From NCBI GenBank assembly GCA_050949825.1, contig JBMNGL010000019.1, forward strand, positions 29,236 to 93,235: a stretch of 64,000 nt of DNA, written 5' to 3'. Below the pieces are notes generated by a model. It was given only the letters and a program-made list of their open reading frames with translations, had not been told where the DNA came from and did no database searches. This DNA comes from DTU019 sp050949825 (lineage in GTDB: Bacteria; Bacillota; Syntrophomonadia; Syntrophomonadales; Syntrophomonadaceae). A program made the position numbers and the translations under genes. Positions within the stretch are counted from its first letter, which is position 1. Each line of letters starts with the position of its first letter. Below are positions 29,301 to 44,300 of the stretch, in pieces.

Positions 29301-32300
29301 GAAGGGCGACCAGTTGTTAATCACGATATCAGGAAGATAATTGTTGCTGTATACTGTAATATTGCCTTTAATGCTGTTGGGACTGGAGGAGCTGATGGCA
29401 AGCGCTCCCAAGTCTTCGTTATAAAGATTGCCCAGTGTAATGGTGTTTTCTTCCGGGGACAGGGCCGCTGTTTCCGCATAGGCATCATCAAGGCCGGAAT
29501 ATACTACTGTTCCATCCTCCTTGATATCAACAAACATACCGGCAGCAGCACCGCCCAGGTGTACATTGCCGTAGATATCGACTTTACCGTTTGACGTCAT
29601 GGTTCCTTTACGGTATTCCTGTGCATCGGAATAAAGGACTTCCTTTACCAGGACATCCACCCATTCGGTAACTTTTTTCCAGACCCATTTTACAAACCAG
29701 CCGATGATGGGGATCTTGCTGACCCACTTCACTAATTTATCTACCGTCCGCTGGATGGTTTTCCAGACCAAATTAACCACCGTGTTGCCTTTGGCGGTGG
29801 CATCCCGGAAAACAACCCGATCAGTGATCAATGGCGATTCGGCCTTAATACTTATATACTGGCCGGCCAGATCGGCGCCGCCGCCTACGGCAACGGCCGC
29901 TGTGCTGCTGCCGCCGGCCGAGGAGGTCGCATAAACTTTGCCGGTCAGGCCAACAATTTCAGCATAGCTCTCGGAATGTATATACATATCAATAACGACC
30001 GCATTGATGTTCAGCGAGTCGATGCCACCCACAAAGGCATTATTGATGTTGACTTTGGTATTATCGGTGACGGTGATATATGATTCGGCCTGGGTAAGAG
30101 ATCCGGCTGAAATTGTATAGGAAACAGCATAGGCATGCAGCTGCTGGTAGAGATACGAGCTTATATCTGTATTTCTGCTGTTCAAGTAACTCTGTGCTCC
30201 GTTGCCCCCGATGGTTACGATCGTATCCTCTATGGCAGTAATGGTGGCTGTGCTCCGGTTATTGCCGGCCAGGGTACCCATGTGGCGATAGGCATAAGCA
30301 TTAATATCGTTCTTGCTGGTGGCGGAGATCCCCAGGTCTCCAAACAACGCCGTAATTACAACTCCGTTTCCGATATCGGCAGTGGTGGTAGTTTTAATAT
30401 AGGCAAGGGACGCCGTCCCGTCACCGCCGCTGACGATCCCGTATCCTCCCATGGTGGCAGTGGCGTTTTGTTTGGCCGTATCGGCCAGAACATTGACATA
30501 AATGTTTCCGTACCTGGAAACGATCCTGGCTCCATCCCCGACCGTAAACCTGGTATTGCGGTTATTAAGCACCGTGGCAGCATAAACCGCTCCATAATCT
30601 CCCAGGGCAACTGCATTGGCATTTACCGCCGCCTTCAGGTTCGAGATGGTGGTGGCATAGATGTTGATGTCTTCCCGGGCTTCTAAAACAGCACCTGCGC
30701 CGACGGAAGTCTCACCTGTCTGAGAAACGACCGTGCTGGTTGCCGTAGACTTACCGACATCGGCAATCCCTGCTTTACTGGCTGAAGTGGATGCCGAAGC
30801 GGTGATCGAATCTTCGGCGCTGAGCCAGATATTATTTTCGGCAGCCACGGTGCCGTCGATTTTTGCGGTGGTGCTATGGCTGCCCACATGGGTTTTTATG
30901 GTATACTTGCCGACTCCCACCAGGCTCACACTGGTTCCATGATTGCTGTATGCTTTGAGAGTGGTCGCGGATGCTGCCGCCACCTTGACACCTTCATCTG
31001 CTTTTGTTCCTGTTGATACGACCGTCGCATCTTTTCCCACGAAGGAACTGACCGTTCTTGAATCTACCCTGGCTTCGGCGCAGATATCTGATACATCCAC
31101 GCCGCTGACCGTAGTATTGGGCTGCTCGGCAATCGCAGTTGCAGTTCCATTGGCCGCAGCTATCACGTCGACACTGCCTCCGGTAACATTTGCGTTGCCT
31201 GCGATGCTGGCACTGACGGTATCCCGGGCAAAGTTGGCAATAACTTTCACCACCCCGATACTGAGCAGGGTTACGTTGGTGTCCGGAGCCTGCGCCCTTG
31301 AAGTCACTGTGCCGCCCAGTTCTGCACCGACATAAACATCTCCGTCGGTAACCACGATTACGTTTCCTTCGATGTAAGCATTGACCGCTGATGCGGATTC
31401 TGCTGTAGTCAGATTACCGTCAGCGGTGGCCAATGATACGTTTGTGCCTCCATTGGCGCCGGCCTCGGCAAAAGAGCTGGTTTCCTTCAGTATGGAGAGG
31501 ACCGATACCGCCCCGGTTGCGTTTACTGTTCCCTGGCCGGAAATATATGCGTTCTGAATCAGCTTCATGCTAGCCAGAGCCACATTTGCAGCCACTTTGA
31601 CCCCGCTGACGCTGGTTTTTGCGGCATCGATATCTGCTGTAGCCTTGCTGCCGCTGCCTGTGACCTGAATGTCGAGGCTGGTCGCATTTACAGATCCAGC
31701 GCCTGAAACATAAGAGCTTGCATTAGCTGCTGTTGTGGCCCGGGCGAAATTCACATCTCCTGCGACCAGGCTGACACCGACGCCCTTGCCCGGCTGGGTC
31801 GATTTAGCTTCAGAAATCGCCTTATAGGTGTTTGATATGGTAAGGTCGTTTACATATACCGCCGCGTTGGTACTGTCCAGATAAGCCTTGAAGATCCCCT
31901 GCGCTTTAGCAGTCATGGTGAGAATTCCCAGGCTGGCCAGAGAAACGCTGACATCATCATTGATAAATCCTGCTTTGGCATAAGAGTTGGCTATAGCATC
32001 AATGCTCAGGTTTCCATTCCTCTGATCGATGCTGCCAAAATCCGCTCCGCTGACATAAGCCTGGTTTACAGCGTTGGCGGTGGCAATGGCAATATTGGCT
32101 GAACCTCCTACGAGGCTTACATCAATGCCGCCACTGTTGCCGCCCAGGGAGGCCCGCGCTCCGCTGGTCGCGCTGTCCTTGTTCTGCCAGGAGTAAACGT
32201 TCACTGTACCGGTGGTTACAATGCTGCCGCCGGATATATATGCACTCTGCAGGGCGCTCAGGGTGGCATCAGCAATGCTGACCGCTACCTTTACTGCGCT

Positions 32301-35300
32301 TATACTGATCTTCGGGGTCTGAACCACAGCATTGGCGCTGATGATTCCTTCCGCTCCCACCGAAACATCGCCGTCTCCCAGGATTACATTGCTGTTATTG
32401 ACATAAGCTGATGCTACGGTTGCCGCATCGGCATCCGCATAGTTGCCTTCCACCGATAGGGCAGATACTCTTACTCCAAAATATGGCTGTGCTGCAACCG
32501 CATTGGCGTTGGAGGTGAAATCGTTTTTGATTTTCAGGCTGCCGCCGTTTATCTCAGAGCCATCCACATAGGCGGCAAAATCTCCCCGGGCTGCGGCTTC
32601 CAGCAAGGTAACACCGAGGGTGAGAAGCCCGGCGTTGAGCGATGTTTGGTTAACCCTGGCATTGGCATAGGATTTGGCAATGCTGTGTACAATTATCGCA
32701 TCGTCGGCCGTTATATCTGCCCCGCTTATATAAGCACGGTTGGTGGTGTTGGCCGTCGCAATGGCCGAATGAACCTCCAGGCCTATAAGCGCTACGTTTG
32801 CTCCAATGCCGCCTGCGCTGCTGCCCAGCCTGGCCACGGCCCCTATATCGTTTCCGTTATTTAAGATCGAGCTTACGGAGATACTGCCCGCATCGGCTTT
32901 GACACTATCCATATAGGCTTTCTGCACCCCTTCAAGGGTGGCCGTAATCACATTGACCGCTATCTTGATCCCGGCGATGCTGACTGAGGGTGTCACTATC
33001 CCTGCATCTGCCGCAGCGGTGCCTTTTGCCTGTACGGTTACAGCACCGGGAGTCTTGATGGTCCCGTCGCCCTTGATTGCCGCCTGGGCATTGGTGGTTA
33101 CTTTAGCTGTCGCCAGGTTGCCTTTGACATCCACCAGGGCCGCATGAACCCCACCGATGGCCTGGGTGGTTTCTGCCCGGGCCAGTGATGTATAAGTGTT
33201 GTCTACCATGATGGAAGCGGCATGGACAGCCCCGCCGGCAGTGTCGATATAAGCCCTGAAATCTCCTTTGGCTTCCCCATAGAGTACGGTCAGCCCCAGG
33301 GAAGCCAATCCGATACTGGTGGCCGACTCCTGGATTTGAGCAGTGGCATAGCTGCTGCTATTGACGCTTACCTTTAATAGCCCGGCCTGCGTCGTTTCGC
33401 TGCCTATATTGGCAGCCTTTATATATGCATAATTGACGGCGTTCGATATAGCCACCGCGGTATTTATTTCAACGCTGTACATACTGAAGTTTACACCGGC
33501 ATCGACAAGCTCTCCGTACCCTTCCGGGTCAAAGTTGCTGCCCAATTCGGCAGTCGCACCCTCACCTGCTCCGTCATTCAAGGCTGATGTGACCTCTACG
33601 CTGCCGCCGGTGGCGATGGTAACGTCTTCTATATATGCCTTCTGCCCGGCGCTTAATTTCGCCACGACGGTATTGGCAGCGATGTTTACAAGATTAACTG
33701 ATATCTTTGGTGCCCGGGTGAGTGCTTTGGCGGTCGCGGTACCGTCAGCATTTACTTTGACTGAACCGGCGGTAAGCATCCCTTCTCCGGTCAGAGCAGC
33801 CGAAGCGTTGGAAGCCGCGTCTGCCAGGGCCAGGTTGACGCCTATGCTAGCAAACGAAATCTGTACGCCGCCTGCGGAAGGAGTAACATCCGCTGTAGCC
33901 CTGGTCGTATACAGAGTCTCTATGGTTACTGAAGCGGCTGTAACCGTACTGTTCTGCGGTATGTTGACAGTCGCCGCGAATGTCGCCTGGGAATAGGCTG
34001 CTCCCACCATGACATTGGCTGTGATCGCGCTTATACTTAGATTGGTGATTTCGGAAAGCACGCCGGCGTTTCCGTAACTGCCGGCTGTAATATTGCCGCC
34101 GGTTACATCAACGCTGGCCGCATCTATTTTCGCCATGCTCCTGGAGCGGCCGTAAGCAACGGCAACATTTGCAGTTACTGTAATCAGTCCGCCCGAACCG
34201 GTGATCAGTTTCGCAACACTGCTTTCTTCTGTGTCACCGTTGAGCCTGGATTTAACCTCCAGGGAAGCTGCTTTTATGTGGCCGCCGCTGATAAGCGCAT
34301 TTTGTTCGCTCCTGAGCAGGGCCACGGCGACAGAAGCCGCAACGCTTATTCCCCCGGCGCTTATTCCTCTTACTTGAGCCTTGGCGGTGGCTGTTCCGTT
34401 AGCCCCAACACTGAGGGCATAATCCGCGCTCAGCTTGCCGCTGCCCGATATCTCGGCGCTGTTGACGCTGTCGTTGTCCGCTATGGCTGCGTTGATATTG
34501 AGGGCTATGCCGCCCACCGAAGCCGCCAGAGCTGTTGCCGATGCTGAAGACGAATTGCGCCGGCCTGCCACATCTCTTCCCGCATAAACATTGATATTTT
34601 TTGCTCTGACCGCTGCGCCTGTGGTATCTATCATGGCAACGTTTTCGGAGCCGAGTCTTACATAACTGACGGTTACGCCGACGGCTGCAGCTCCAACTGT
34701 GGCTGCTGCCAGGAACGAGTTGGCATTCGAATTCATATAGGCATCTACGTTGATATCACCGGTCGCGGTTACCGGCATCCGCTTGATTGCCGCATAGGCG
34801 GCCGTATTGTTGAACACCAGCAAAACATTGCCGTTGACCGCCACAGCGCCGCCGGCCACTGAAAGCACCGTGCTGGAGGCGGTGGTGGTGGTGTTATTTT
34901 CCACGCTGACATTGACTGCGCTCAGGCTGCCGGTCGTGTTTGCTGCTGCACCGGCTGTCGCGGTTTCTTTATAAGGTGTGGTGCCGATATAGGTCAGTAC
35001 CGTCGGTTCCAGGATGGAAATCGCCGCCGAAAGCCCTGCGGCAACGCCGCCTATCGCGGCACCTACGATGTAAGTATCGGCTTCGGTATCAACCATTGCT
35101 TTAACTTCGACATCACCGTTGGACTTAAGGCTGACCCCCTGGCCGATAAAGGTTTCTATCATACTGCGGTTGATCGCCAAAGAAAGCGCACCATTGACTG
35201 CCACACCGCCGCCCGAAATGGCTGCTGCCAGGGTGGTCGCATCGGTGGTGGCCTCCGTAAGTACATTTACATCTCCGACATTACAGCCGAGTTCATCAGA

Positions 35301-38300
35301 CATGCCGATCTGTGCGTCACCGACGATGGCTGAGGTTACCGAACCGTTAAATGATACTGTCGCCGCGGATACGCTGACACCTGCCACGCCGCCGGAAGCC
35401 GCCAAGGTTGCGGCTATGACCTGTGGATATTCGCTGGCCGCTTTGACGGTCAGGGTATCCGCTTTGATTACATCGCCCTCGATATAGGCCTTAACATTTG
35501 AGTTGAGGACCACAACGCCTGCCGCGATCCCCACACCGGCTATTCCGCCGGCTCCCGTGAATGAGATGGCGCGGATGGTCAGATCTCCTACGGTTACATC
35601 CTGGGTCTCTTTATCATTTTCTGCATTGATGGCCGCTTCCAGGGCAGCATTTTTATCGGAATCAGCGGCAACAGGTGTAGAGCCAGCTCGGGCATAAATT
35701 GTGATAGCGCCTTCCGCGGAAAGCACCGCACCGTCTTGCACATATGCCAGCACATTGCTGTAGAGTATGCCTGTCGCCATGCCCACTCCGACTCCGGCAT
35801 ATGCACCGCCGGCTACAGTGGCAGTCACCATATCCGCGGTCATATTATCAGAGGCTGTCACCAGTATGTCGTGAGCGCTATTGACCAGCGCATTCTTTCC
35901 GATAAAGGCGCTGGTGGCATCCAGGGGCTCATACTCCGGCTGGGTCGGTCCCATCTTGCCGGCATTGGTCAGGTCCCTATTGCTGCCTTCAGCGGCGTCG
36001 AAATCTGCTCCGGTATTATCGCCCTCTTCATATTCCTCATCAAAGGAACTGTCGCGGTAACCGGTTTGGCCGTCGAATACCATCTGGGTTTCCCAGATCG
36101 GATTGCCGTGGTCATCAAACATGAGGTCGCCATTGGCGTCTTTCTTCTGTACCTTGTTGCCATCTTCATCATATACATATTCTTCATGACCGGCAGAATT
36201 ATCGCTGACGCTGGAGCCGTCACCCTCCAGTTTGCCCTTCAGTCTGTCCCCGTCGTATTCCTCATAGTATGAGCCGACAACCCCGGGTGCATTACTTGCC
36301 TGGTCATCTATCAGTGCATTGGGGTCAAAGGTGGTTACTGAATTGCCGTCACCATCAGATCCGGAAGCCAGTGAATCGGAGGCATCCCGGGTGAGTTTGC
36401 CGCCGATGACCGCAACCATAAGGGTCACACCTACACCGGCGGCACCGCCGCCGGCCAGGGTGCCCGCATACATATGCAAATCCCGGTTGGAACTTGCCAG
36501 CAGGGTCACGTCGCCGGAAGTGGTTGTGACCATGTTTTCTTCGCCGATATAGGCAGTGACTGTGTTCTCGGCAATAGTCAACAGAGCCGTTACGCCAACA
36601 CCGGCTGTGCCTCCTATGGCAGCTGAAACTGCGACGCCGATAAACTCATAATTGTCTGTGGCCTCTATAGTCAGGCTGCCGGTATCAATTTGGACACCGT
36701 CCGCGGTCTCTGTCACGCTTTCCGTATAGGCCTGAGTCACCACCGCGGTGATAACGATATCCACCGCTCCGGAAACCCCGGCTGTACCGCCTCCCGACAC
36801 CCCGACGACATCTGCGGTGATAAATTCTTTGGAATAAGCCGCAACAGTCATGGCGCCGGCCGCTTTAACCACGGCACCGGCCAGTACTTTGGCGATCGTT
36901 TTGCCGGTAAAATAGGTCACTACGGCAGCACCACCCACCGCAGCCGAACCACCTACCGAAACGGAAGCCGCAATATTGAGCAGGAACTCATCACTGGCGG
37001 CCTTGACATTGATATTGCCGCCTGCCTGCACCGTACCGCCCAATTGGGCTGTGACTTCATTCATGAATACCAGTACACTGCCGCCAAGTCCGACGGAAGT
37101 GCTGCCGCTGACGCTGAAGGTTACCGCCACCAGGTAAAGTTCGTCTGCTGCATCAGCCTTTACTGCGATGTCTCCGGTAGCTGTGGTGCTCCCACCTGAA
37201 CCTATGGCGGCCTTCACTTCCTTGTCAAAGACCAGGGTGGCTATCGTGGCTCCAACACCGGTGGAGCCGGATACAGCTACTGCACCACCAAAGTTATAAA
37301 TTATAGACGAGTCGTCCGCTTCAACATCTATGTCGCCTGGTGAAGATCCCCCATCTGATGACCCATCTCCGTCCGTATCGTCTGATGGCGATGTGCCAGA
37401 CCTCATCCTGGCGTTATCACCCACATATGCGTTTACTTTATTTTTCACCACCAGGGTATCGACGACACCGGATACGGCTGTGGAGGATGCACCACTGGCT
37501 CCGATACCGAGCATCAGTATCTCTTCTTCGCCCAGGGCGCTGATCACGATTCCTTTGCGCCGGTTCTGGCGGTTGGAAGTACGGATACCTGCTTCGCTTC
37601 CTGCGGCCAGCGCATAAGCAGTTATATCTGTATTGTTTCCGGCACCCGCCTTGACCTCATTTCTCAGGACAGCGGTTACGATGGTGGCGCCGACACCGGT
37701 TCCCCCTGAAAGGGAAGCATTGGCCGCTGCCAGATATACATTGCTGCTATGGTCGGCAATAATACCCACCGAGTCGTAAGCTGTGACTCGGGTTCCGTCA
37801 CCAAGAGAAGATAACGTCTGGTTCTGTGCTACTGTAGTCTGGATATTGCCGCTTATAGCCGTTGAGGAGGGTGAAATCCCGCCTGCGGCAGTGATTACCA
37901 GGTTCCAATCCTTGGAGACAACCTGGACCAGAATGCTGCCCCCCTTGGATATGAGCAAGGCCCCAACGCCTGTCCTGGCATTGGTCAAGCGCTTAAATAC
38001 GTTTACGCTGATAGTAGCGCCGACAGCCGCACCCGAACCCGAGACAGCCACACCAGCCAGAACGGTTACCAGTTTGGATTCGCTTTCAGCTGTAACCTTC
38101 ACATCACCTTCAGCAGTAATCTTGGCATAGTCTCCCACAGCAGCAATACTCTTGGAGTTGGTGACCAGTACGTTTACAGTACCTGCTGCTGCAGTACCCT
38201 GAGAAGCCCCGGAAGCTGAAGCCAGGATACTGATCAGTTTCTCTATATTAGAGGAAGAAATGGTAACTTCCCCGCCGCTTGTAATCTCTGCATGTTCGCC

Positions 38301-41300
38301 CAAAAGGGCCTGGGCCTGGTTGCCGGTTACAATCACCGCAATGGTACCGCCAGCAGCCACACCGGAGCCAGCACTGGCATCTGCCGCAACGGAAGCGGAA
38401 ACCAGCAAGAGGTAGGCATCGTTGGTAGCCTTGATGGTTACATCACCGACAGCTTCTATAACCGATCGGTTTCCGACCATTGCCAGGACTTCATTTTCGG
38501 ACACGATAACAGTGAGCCCACCGCCTACGGTGGCGCCAGAACCGCTTCCTCCTGTCTTGACAGCAGCAGCGACCGTAATTGACCACGCATCAAGATCTGA
38601 TTCTGCAGTGATATTCACATCGCCTGCAGATACATTGACCTGGCCGTCTTCGCCGATGGAAGCTGTCACCTGGTCGTTGTTGGTGATGACTGCTACGTTC
38701 AGTCCGACACCGGCTGTGGCGGAGGATACCGAAAGGGCACCGCCAATGACGCGGGCATTGTTGTCTGAGGAAGCTGTTATGTCAAGATCTCCGGAGGTAA
38801 GAGTAATGATGGCCCGGTCGCCTATTAAAGCTGCAGTTTCACTGTTTTGGAACAGCATCGATACTGAGCCGGCCATGGCCAGTGAACTGTCTGTGCCTCC
38901 GACAACAGTCCCTGCCGCTGCCGATGCATAGTAGTTAACACTGCCCAGGAAACTGGTGAGCTGAGCAATATCTACCAGATCTTCAGCTTTTACGTTTATG
39001 GTAACGCCAAATTTGTTGCTGTCAGTTTCCTTGGTGGTAACATTGATGATACCTTCCTCACCGGATTGGGCATCGGCGGTGAAGAGTTCTGAGGCTTCAA
39101 ATGGCAAGTCCCAGTCACTGATGGTGACCGGCAATTTCTTGGCATTAATGGTGAAAGAATGTCCGGTGACTGTCACATCGTCTCCCAGAATCACTAGAAC
39201 TTTGTTTTCTGCATAAAGCAGGGCGAAAGCCGCGCCAACTCCAATGGTGGTACCTTTGGAGAGCACAGCTGCCATTGCCGCTGACGAAAGCTTGGATTTA
39301 TCGGTGGCTTCGAGGTTGATATGGCCGTTTTCGGCTTTAAGAACAGAGTTGTCTGCAACTATGACACTGCTTTCCCCGTCCGCTACCACTATGGCCAGAG
39401 AACCAGCTACCCCGGCTTTGCCGCCGGACCCGGAAACACTGCCCGATATGCCCAAGGCTCCGTATTTACCCCGGTAAACACCGTCCATATTCTGAGTGAG
39501 TTCTGCATCGGCGATTATATCTCCGTCGGTTGCCGTGGGCTCACCGTCAATGGCAACCTTGGCTGAATTCTTGTTTACGGAAACCGCAACCCCGACACCG
39601 ATGGAGTTGCTATTTTGCATGAGTGTCGCGGCAACACCGGTGCCTACTGTACTGAAGTTTCCGTTGTTGCCGGTCAGAGCCGCTATATTCCTGGCAGAAA
39701 GGCTGCCACTGATGTTTGTAAGCGCATCATGCTGTGTAACGTTAACGCCAACCGCTGCTGCTACGTGGACTTTCTGGCTGTTTTGGGCGGAGGAATCCAT
39801 ATTGCTGCCTGAAAGCGCGCCGCTCACCGTGCTGCCAGTGGTGGCGTTATTACCACCGGGAGCGGTGCTGCTGCTGCTGCCGCTGGCAGTTTCATTTATA
39901 ATATTGGTCATATCGTCATTATCGGTTGATGATGAGGCTTCGTTAGTGGAGGTAGTAGACGCATTCTGCGCATGCAGCGCGTTGGTTGACACCGGCAGGG
40001 TAGAACTGACTTCTGAGCCGTTTCCGCTTCCGGTGCTGCTGAGTCTGTCGCTGATCAGCGCAGAGGTACTGTTGCCGCCGGTACTGGTGGTAGCTCCGCT
40101 GGCGTTATTCTTTTTGAGATTCTGGGCGGCGCGGAATTTGGCAAGATAGCGGTCCAGATCCGCCCCCATGGCTACAGCCAGGGCATTGGCATCGTCTTCA
40201 TTATATGATGCAGCAGCTAATTTAGCTTGACCGCTTATCATGCCCTGGCCTGCAAAGCTGGAGATAACCGAGGAGAGGGCAATATTGACTGCAACTGCCG
40301 CGCCCACGGAGGTGGAATCGCCTACCGCAAACCCGCTGGCATTGGTCAAAGTACTGCCGCTCTGCTTGGCATACAGGAAGAAATTGACTTTTTCACCGGC
40401 TTGACCGGTCTCTATGGTATCTTGTACCGCGGTAGTGGTAACTTCAGAACCCTGGCCCACATAAGCTTTGACGTCATTCTGGATCAGGCTGACAGATACC
40501 GAAGCATCAACGGAAATATCCTTGGCTGTGGTGGTGCCGGATGTTGTATTGCTGCGCGCAACCGGGTCCGACCCGGAAACGCTGATCGTATCAAGATCAT
40601 TTTGGGCGATGGCTGTAATCTTTATGGCGGCGGCCTCCACCCGGCGATTGCTCCCAATCCCCGCATGGACGGTAAGATCGGCGATACCGAGAGCAAAGGC
40701 TGCGCCTACCCCCACTGATTTTCCGTTTGAAGAAGTCCCGCCGCCGGTCTTTCCGCTGTCCGCAGTCCCGTTATTGCTGGTGGTGCTGCCGGCGGTGGCG
40801 GCTTTGTTCTTGTCCGCTCTTCCCTTACCATCAGCAGAGGAACTGGCGGTGGTATATACTTTCTGCGCTCCGTCGGCAGCAATGATTATGTCACCGGTAA
40901 TATTTATATCTTTACCGTCTCTGCGTTCAGCACGATCTGCAATCACGGCTTCAGTCAGGCCATTTACCACGGAAATGGCTGCTGATCCTGCTACACCGAC
41001 ATCGGAGGCCCCCACACCGGAAACCGTCTGGGTGGAGATCTTATGCCCGATGCCCTCCAGCTCATCGTTGCTGCCCAGCATGGCGGCGACGGTTTTGATC
41101 CCTAAGGCGATTATCTCGTTGCGCTGCTGAGGATCCTTGAATTGTTGCAAAGTGGTTTCAAACTGAGCATGGTTGTTCTTGACCAGATCCAAGAGCACTC
41201 CGGTATCAGCTATACCCTCGGCTATATAGGATATAGTCTCATTAACCACTTCCTGGAAATCTTCATCCACGCTGTCGGATACATCAGTTCCGTCAATGGA

Positions 41301-44300
41301 TGCCCGCAGACGGGCGGTGATTACCTGAGCCAGGGTATTGGCCATTTCGTCCAGACTGCTGCTTTCTGGTAGGGTGATCCCTTTGGCGGTGATGAGCTTT
41401 TCGATATAACTCTTTAATGTCGTGCCCTCGCCTTCCAGTTCAGCGAGAACGCCATTGGCCAGGTTTTCGACATTGAGGATTTCCAACAGCTGGGTGAGCA
41501 GTGCTTCAAGGGTATCTTTGGCCTGCTTTTCATATATGTCGGCAGAGATTATCAGGCTCTCGCCGATCAGCCGGGAGTCGCCCACATAAGCGGTATTCTC
41601 ATAAGTTACTATATTGATGGCAACGGCCACCCCTACTCCGGTAGTGGAGTTGGTAGCGGAGGCATTGGCCTTGATAGCGGCATCAGTATCGTTTTTACTC
41701 TCGATGCGGATTTCGCCTTCCGACTCCACAACGATTCCGTCGGCAATAACCGCCCGCGAAATGTTCTTCTGTATATTGAGCGTAAAGGTGGCTGCCAGCT
41801 GTACGCTTCCTTCCGAGGTCTCCGCCTTCTGCCGGTTGGCGGTCAGGTTGCTGATCGCACTGCCGGTGACATTCTTGGTTCCGGCCACATCAGCCATATC
41901 GGCAGCCGCTTGAGTATTGCCATCAGCTATGGCATCAGCTTCGCCCTCGTTGAAGAGAGCGGCAAAATCTTCACTGTGGTCTTCTTCATCTGGGGGCGCA
42001 GAACTTCCGCCCTCTTCGAACAGATTGGAGATCCCGTCATAGGGATCGTCCGGGTCAGATTCCCCTGACCCCGAGGAGTCGTCGGAACTGTCACCTGGAC
42101 TTGAATCGCTGCCGGAACCTGAGCTGTCCGATGAAGTGCCACTGCTGCCGCCAGTATTTCCTGTGGGCTTCTTACTGGTCGCTCCGGTGGCTCCGGCCTT
42201 GCCATTGGCAGTCAGTCTGCTCACAGAATCAGCCTTAACGTAGACCTTTCGTCCTCTTATACTGCGTCCCTGTGTGGCTGTGGCGCTGTCGTTGATGATG
42301 TCGATAATGAATGTCCCCCCGGCGCCGACACCGCCGCCCACCGCCGCCGCATCGGCAATAATGTTACGGGTGATCTGATTGGCTGCGGTAATTCTCACAT
42401 CACCGCCGAATCTAAGCAGTGCATCGCTGCTGTTGGCGCCGGTATTGGCATCGACATATATACCGGATATATCCAGGGCCAGAACCGGCACAATGGCAGT
42501 CCCTCCAGATGCCCCGGCCTTGGCGACCATTTTTTCGCTTCCTTTATATGATGCCGTCACATTCATGGCCTCCAAAACCGTATTGTCTAAGGCACGGCTG
42601 ATGGATACCCCATCGGCGATATTAGCATAGCTGTCCACACCGATAACCGCAATGGCTATGCCTGCGCCTATGCCCACCGAGTCAGAGGCGGGGCTGCCGC
42701 CGGCGGTTGCTTTAGATTCTTTAGTGTCTGCTGATTTGCCTGCCGCATCAGCTACGCTAAGCAGGTTGCTCTGGAACACATTGGCCTTAACATTCAGGCT
42801 ACCCCCGCTCAAGATGATATCCTCATTCAGCTCGGCGCGATTTTTGGCACTGAGCACATGGACTGTCAGGGCTCCGGTCAGCCCCAGGTCGGCTGCCGTG
42901 AAACCGGCTTTGGAAATGGCGGATGAGGAAATGTGGCTGCTTGTAGCCGAAATATCCAGTCCACCGGCTTGTATCGGGCCGGAGGCGGAATTGATAAAAG
43001 CTTCATTATTATAATTGACTACAGCAACCGCCACCCCGACACCTAGAGCCATGCTGCCGGTGCGCCCCGTAGTCGTGGAGGTTGGTGTTCCCGGCTCAAA
43101 AATGGCTCCCAGACCGATGCTGGTTGCATCAGTATTCGGCATAGTGAACTGGTAAACTCCCGCTGCTGTCGGCAATATGGTGGTGGTGCCGATCTTGAGG
43201 CTGTTGACTTTTAAGCGGTGCCCTTCGATGGCATTCACTTCAATCGTCAGAGCCGTTCCCACCTGGACCTGGGCTGATGATACGGTGATGGCAGGATCAT
43301 TGGAAACGATAACGTTGCCTGCCTGATCCTTTACCGTTACTGTGCCATTAGTCATGTTATCCAGATAGAGTTCTTTGCTGACGCCCTCAAAATTGACTTT
43401 GACGACAGCATTGGCTGCCGGCATGGTGAGACGGTACTGGTTGAGCTGTCCTTCGACCTTTTGCGCCGCAAAAGTGGTCTCGCTCCCGGCAGCGCCGGTA
43501 TAGGTAACCAGGACCTCCTTCACAGTGTAACCGGCATTGGGAGTGATGTGAACAATTATGCTGTCACCCTCATCACCATAGATGGGACTGGTATAGAATG
43601 TGCCTGCAGAGGCATTGACATTGCTGCTGGTTATGGTGAATGCCTTGGGATCAAATGTAGCTCCCAGGGTAACAACACTGCCATCTGCTGGCATAGTGTA
43701 TGAATACACCCCACCTACCGCTGTCAGGGCGGTGCCGTTTACGGTGATACTGCCTAGCTTATAGCCATCCAATACGTTCGGGGTGATAACGATAGTAGCG
43801 CCCGGAGTCTGCTCTACTTCTGCGGTTTTGTCAATAGTCAGGAAACCGTTTTGAGTGGTGGCAAAGGTTACTTTGCCCTGGGTGCGCCCTTCATAAGTCA
43901 TGCCGGTATTACCTGGTGTTGCACCGGAATTGGTTACTCCAGTGGCACCGGTGCTGGTCCGCTTGATGGGAGACCCGTCGGCCAGGGTTTCATCTGTGAT
44001 GGAGCCCATGGCATGCACGACCAGCGTTCCTCCGCATTTGATGATTCCAGTAGTGTCGATAAAGGCCCGGTTGGTGTTTTCCGCATAAGTTACTGCCAGT
44101 GCTCCCACCAACTGGGTGCTGCTGGTGCTGCCGGCTGTTCCGGTGCTGCCTGCGGTCCCGGTATCGACCAGGTTGCCAACTCCTGTATTAGTGCCGCCCG
44201 AAGTGCCCGAACCGCTGAGCCTGGAGGTGATGCCGGTCAAGCTTTCGCTTCCGCGCTGCCCGCTCTGGCCATTATTAGTAGTGGTAGAGGATTTGCTCAT

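Noticed and set aside
39496..40149. Long plus-strand frames inside the giant gene (for example 39496-40149, 40468-41130, 22855-23571)
   Set aside because: All are antisense to the repeat-rich reading frame, rich in Pro/Thr/Ala/Ser, without ribosome sites; they arise from GC-rich repetitive coding on the other strand.
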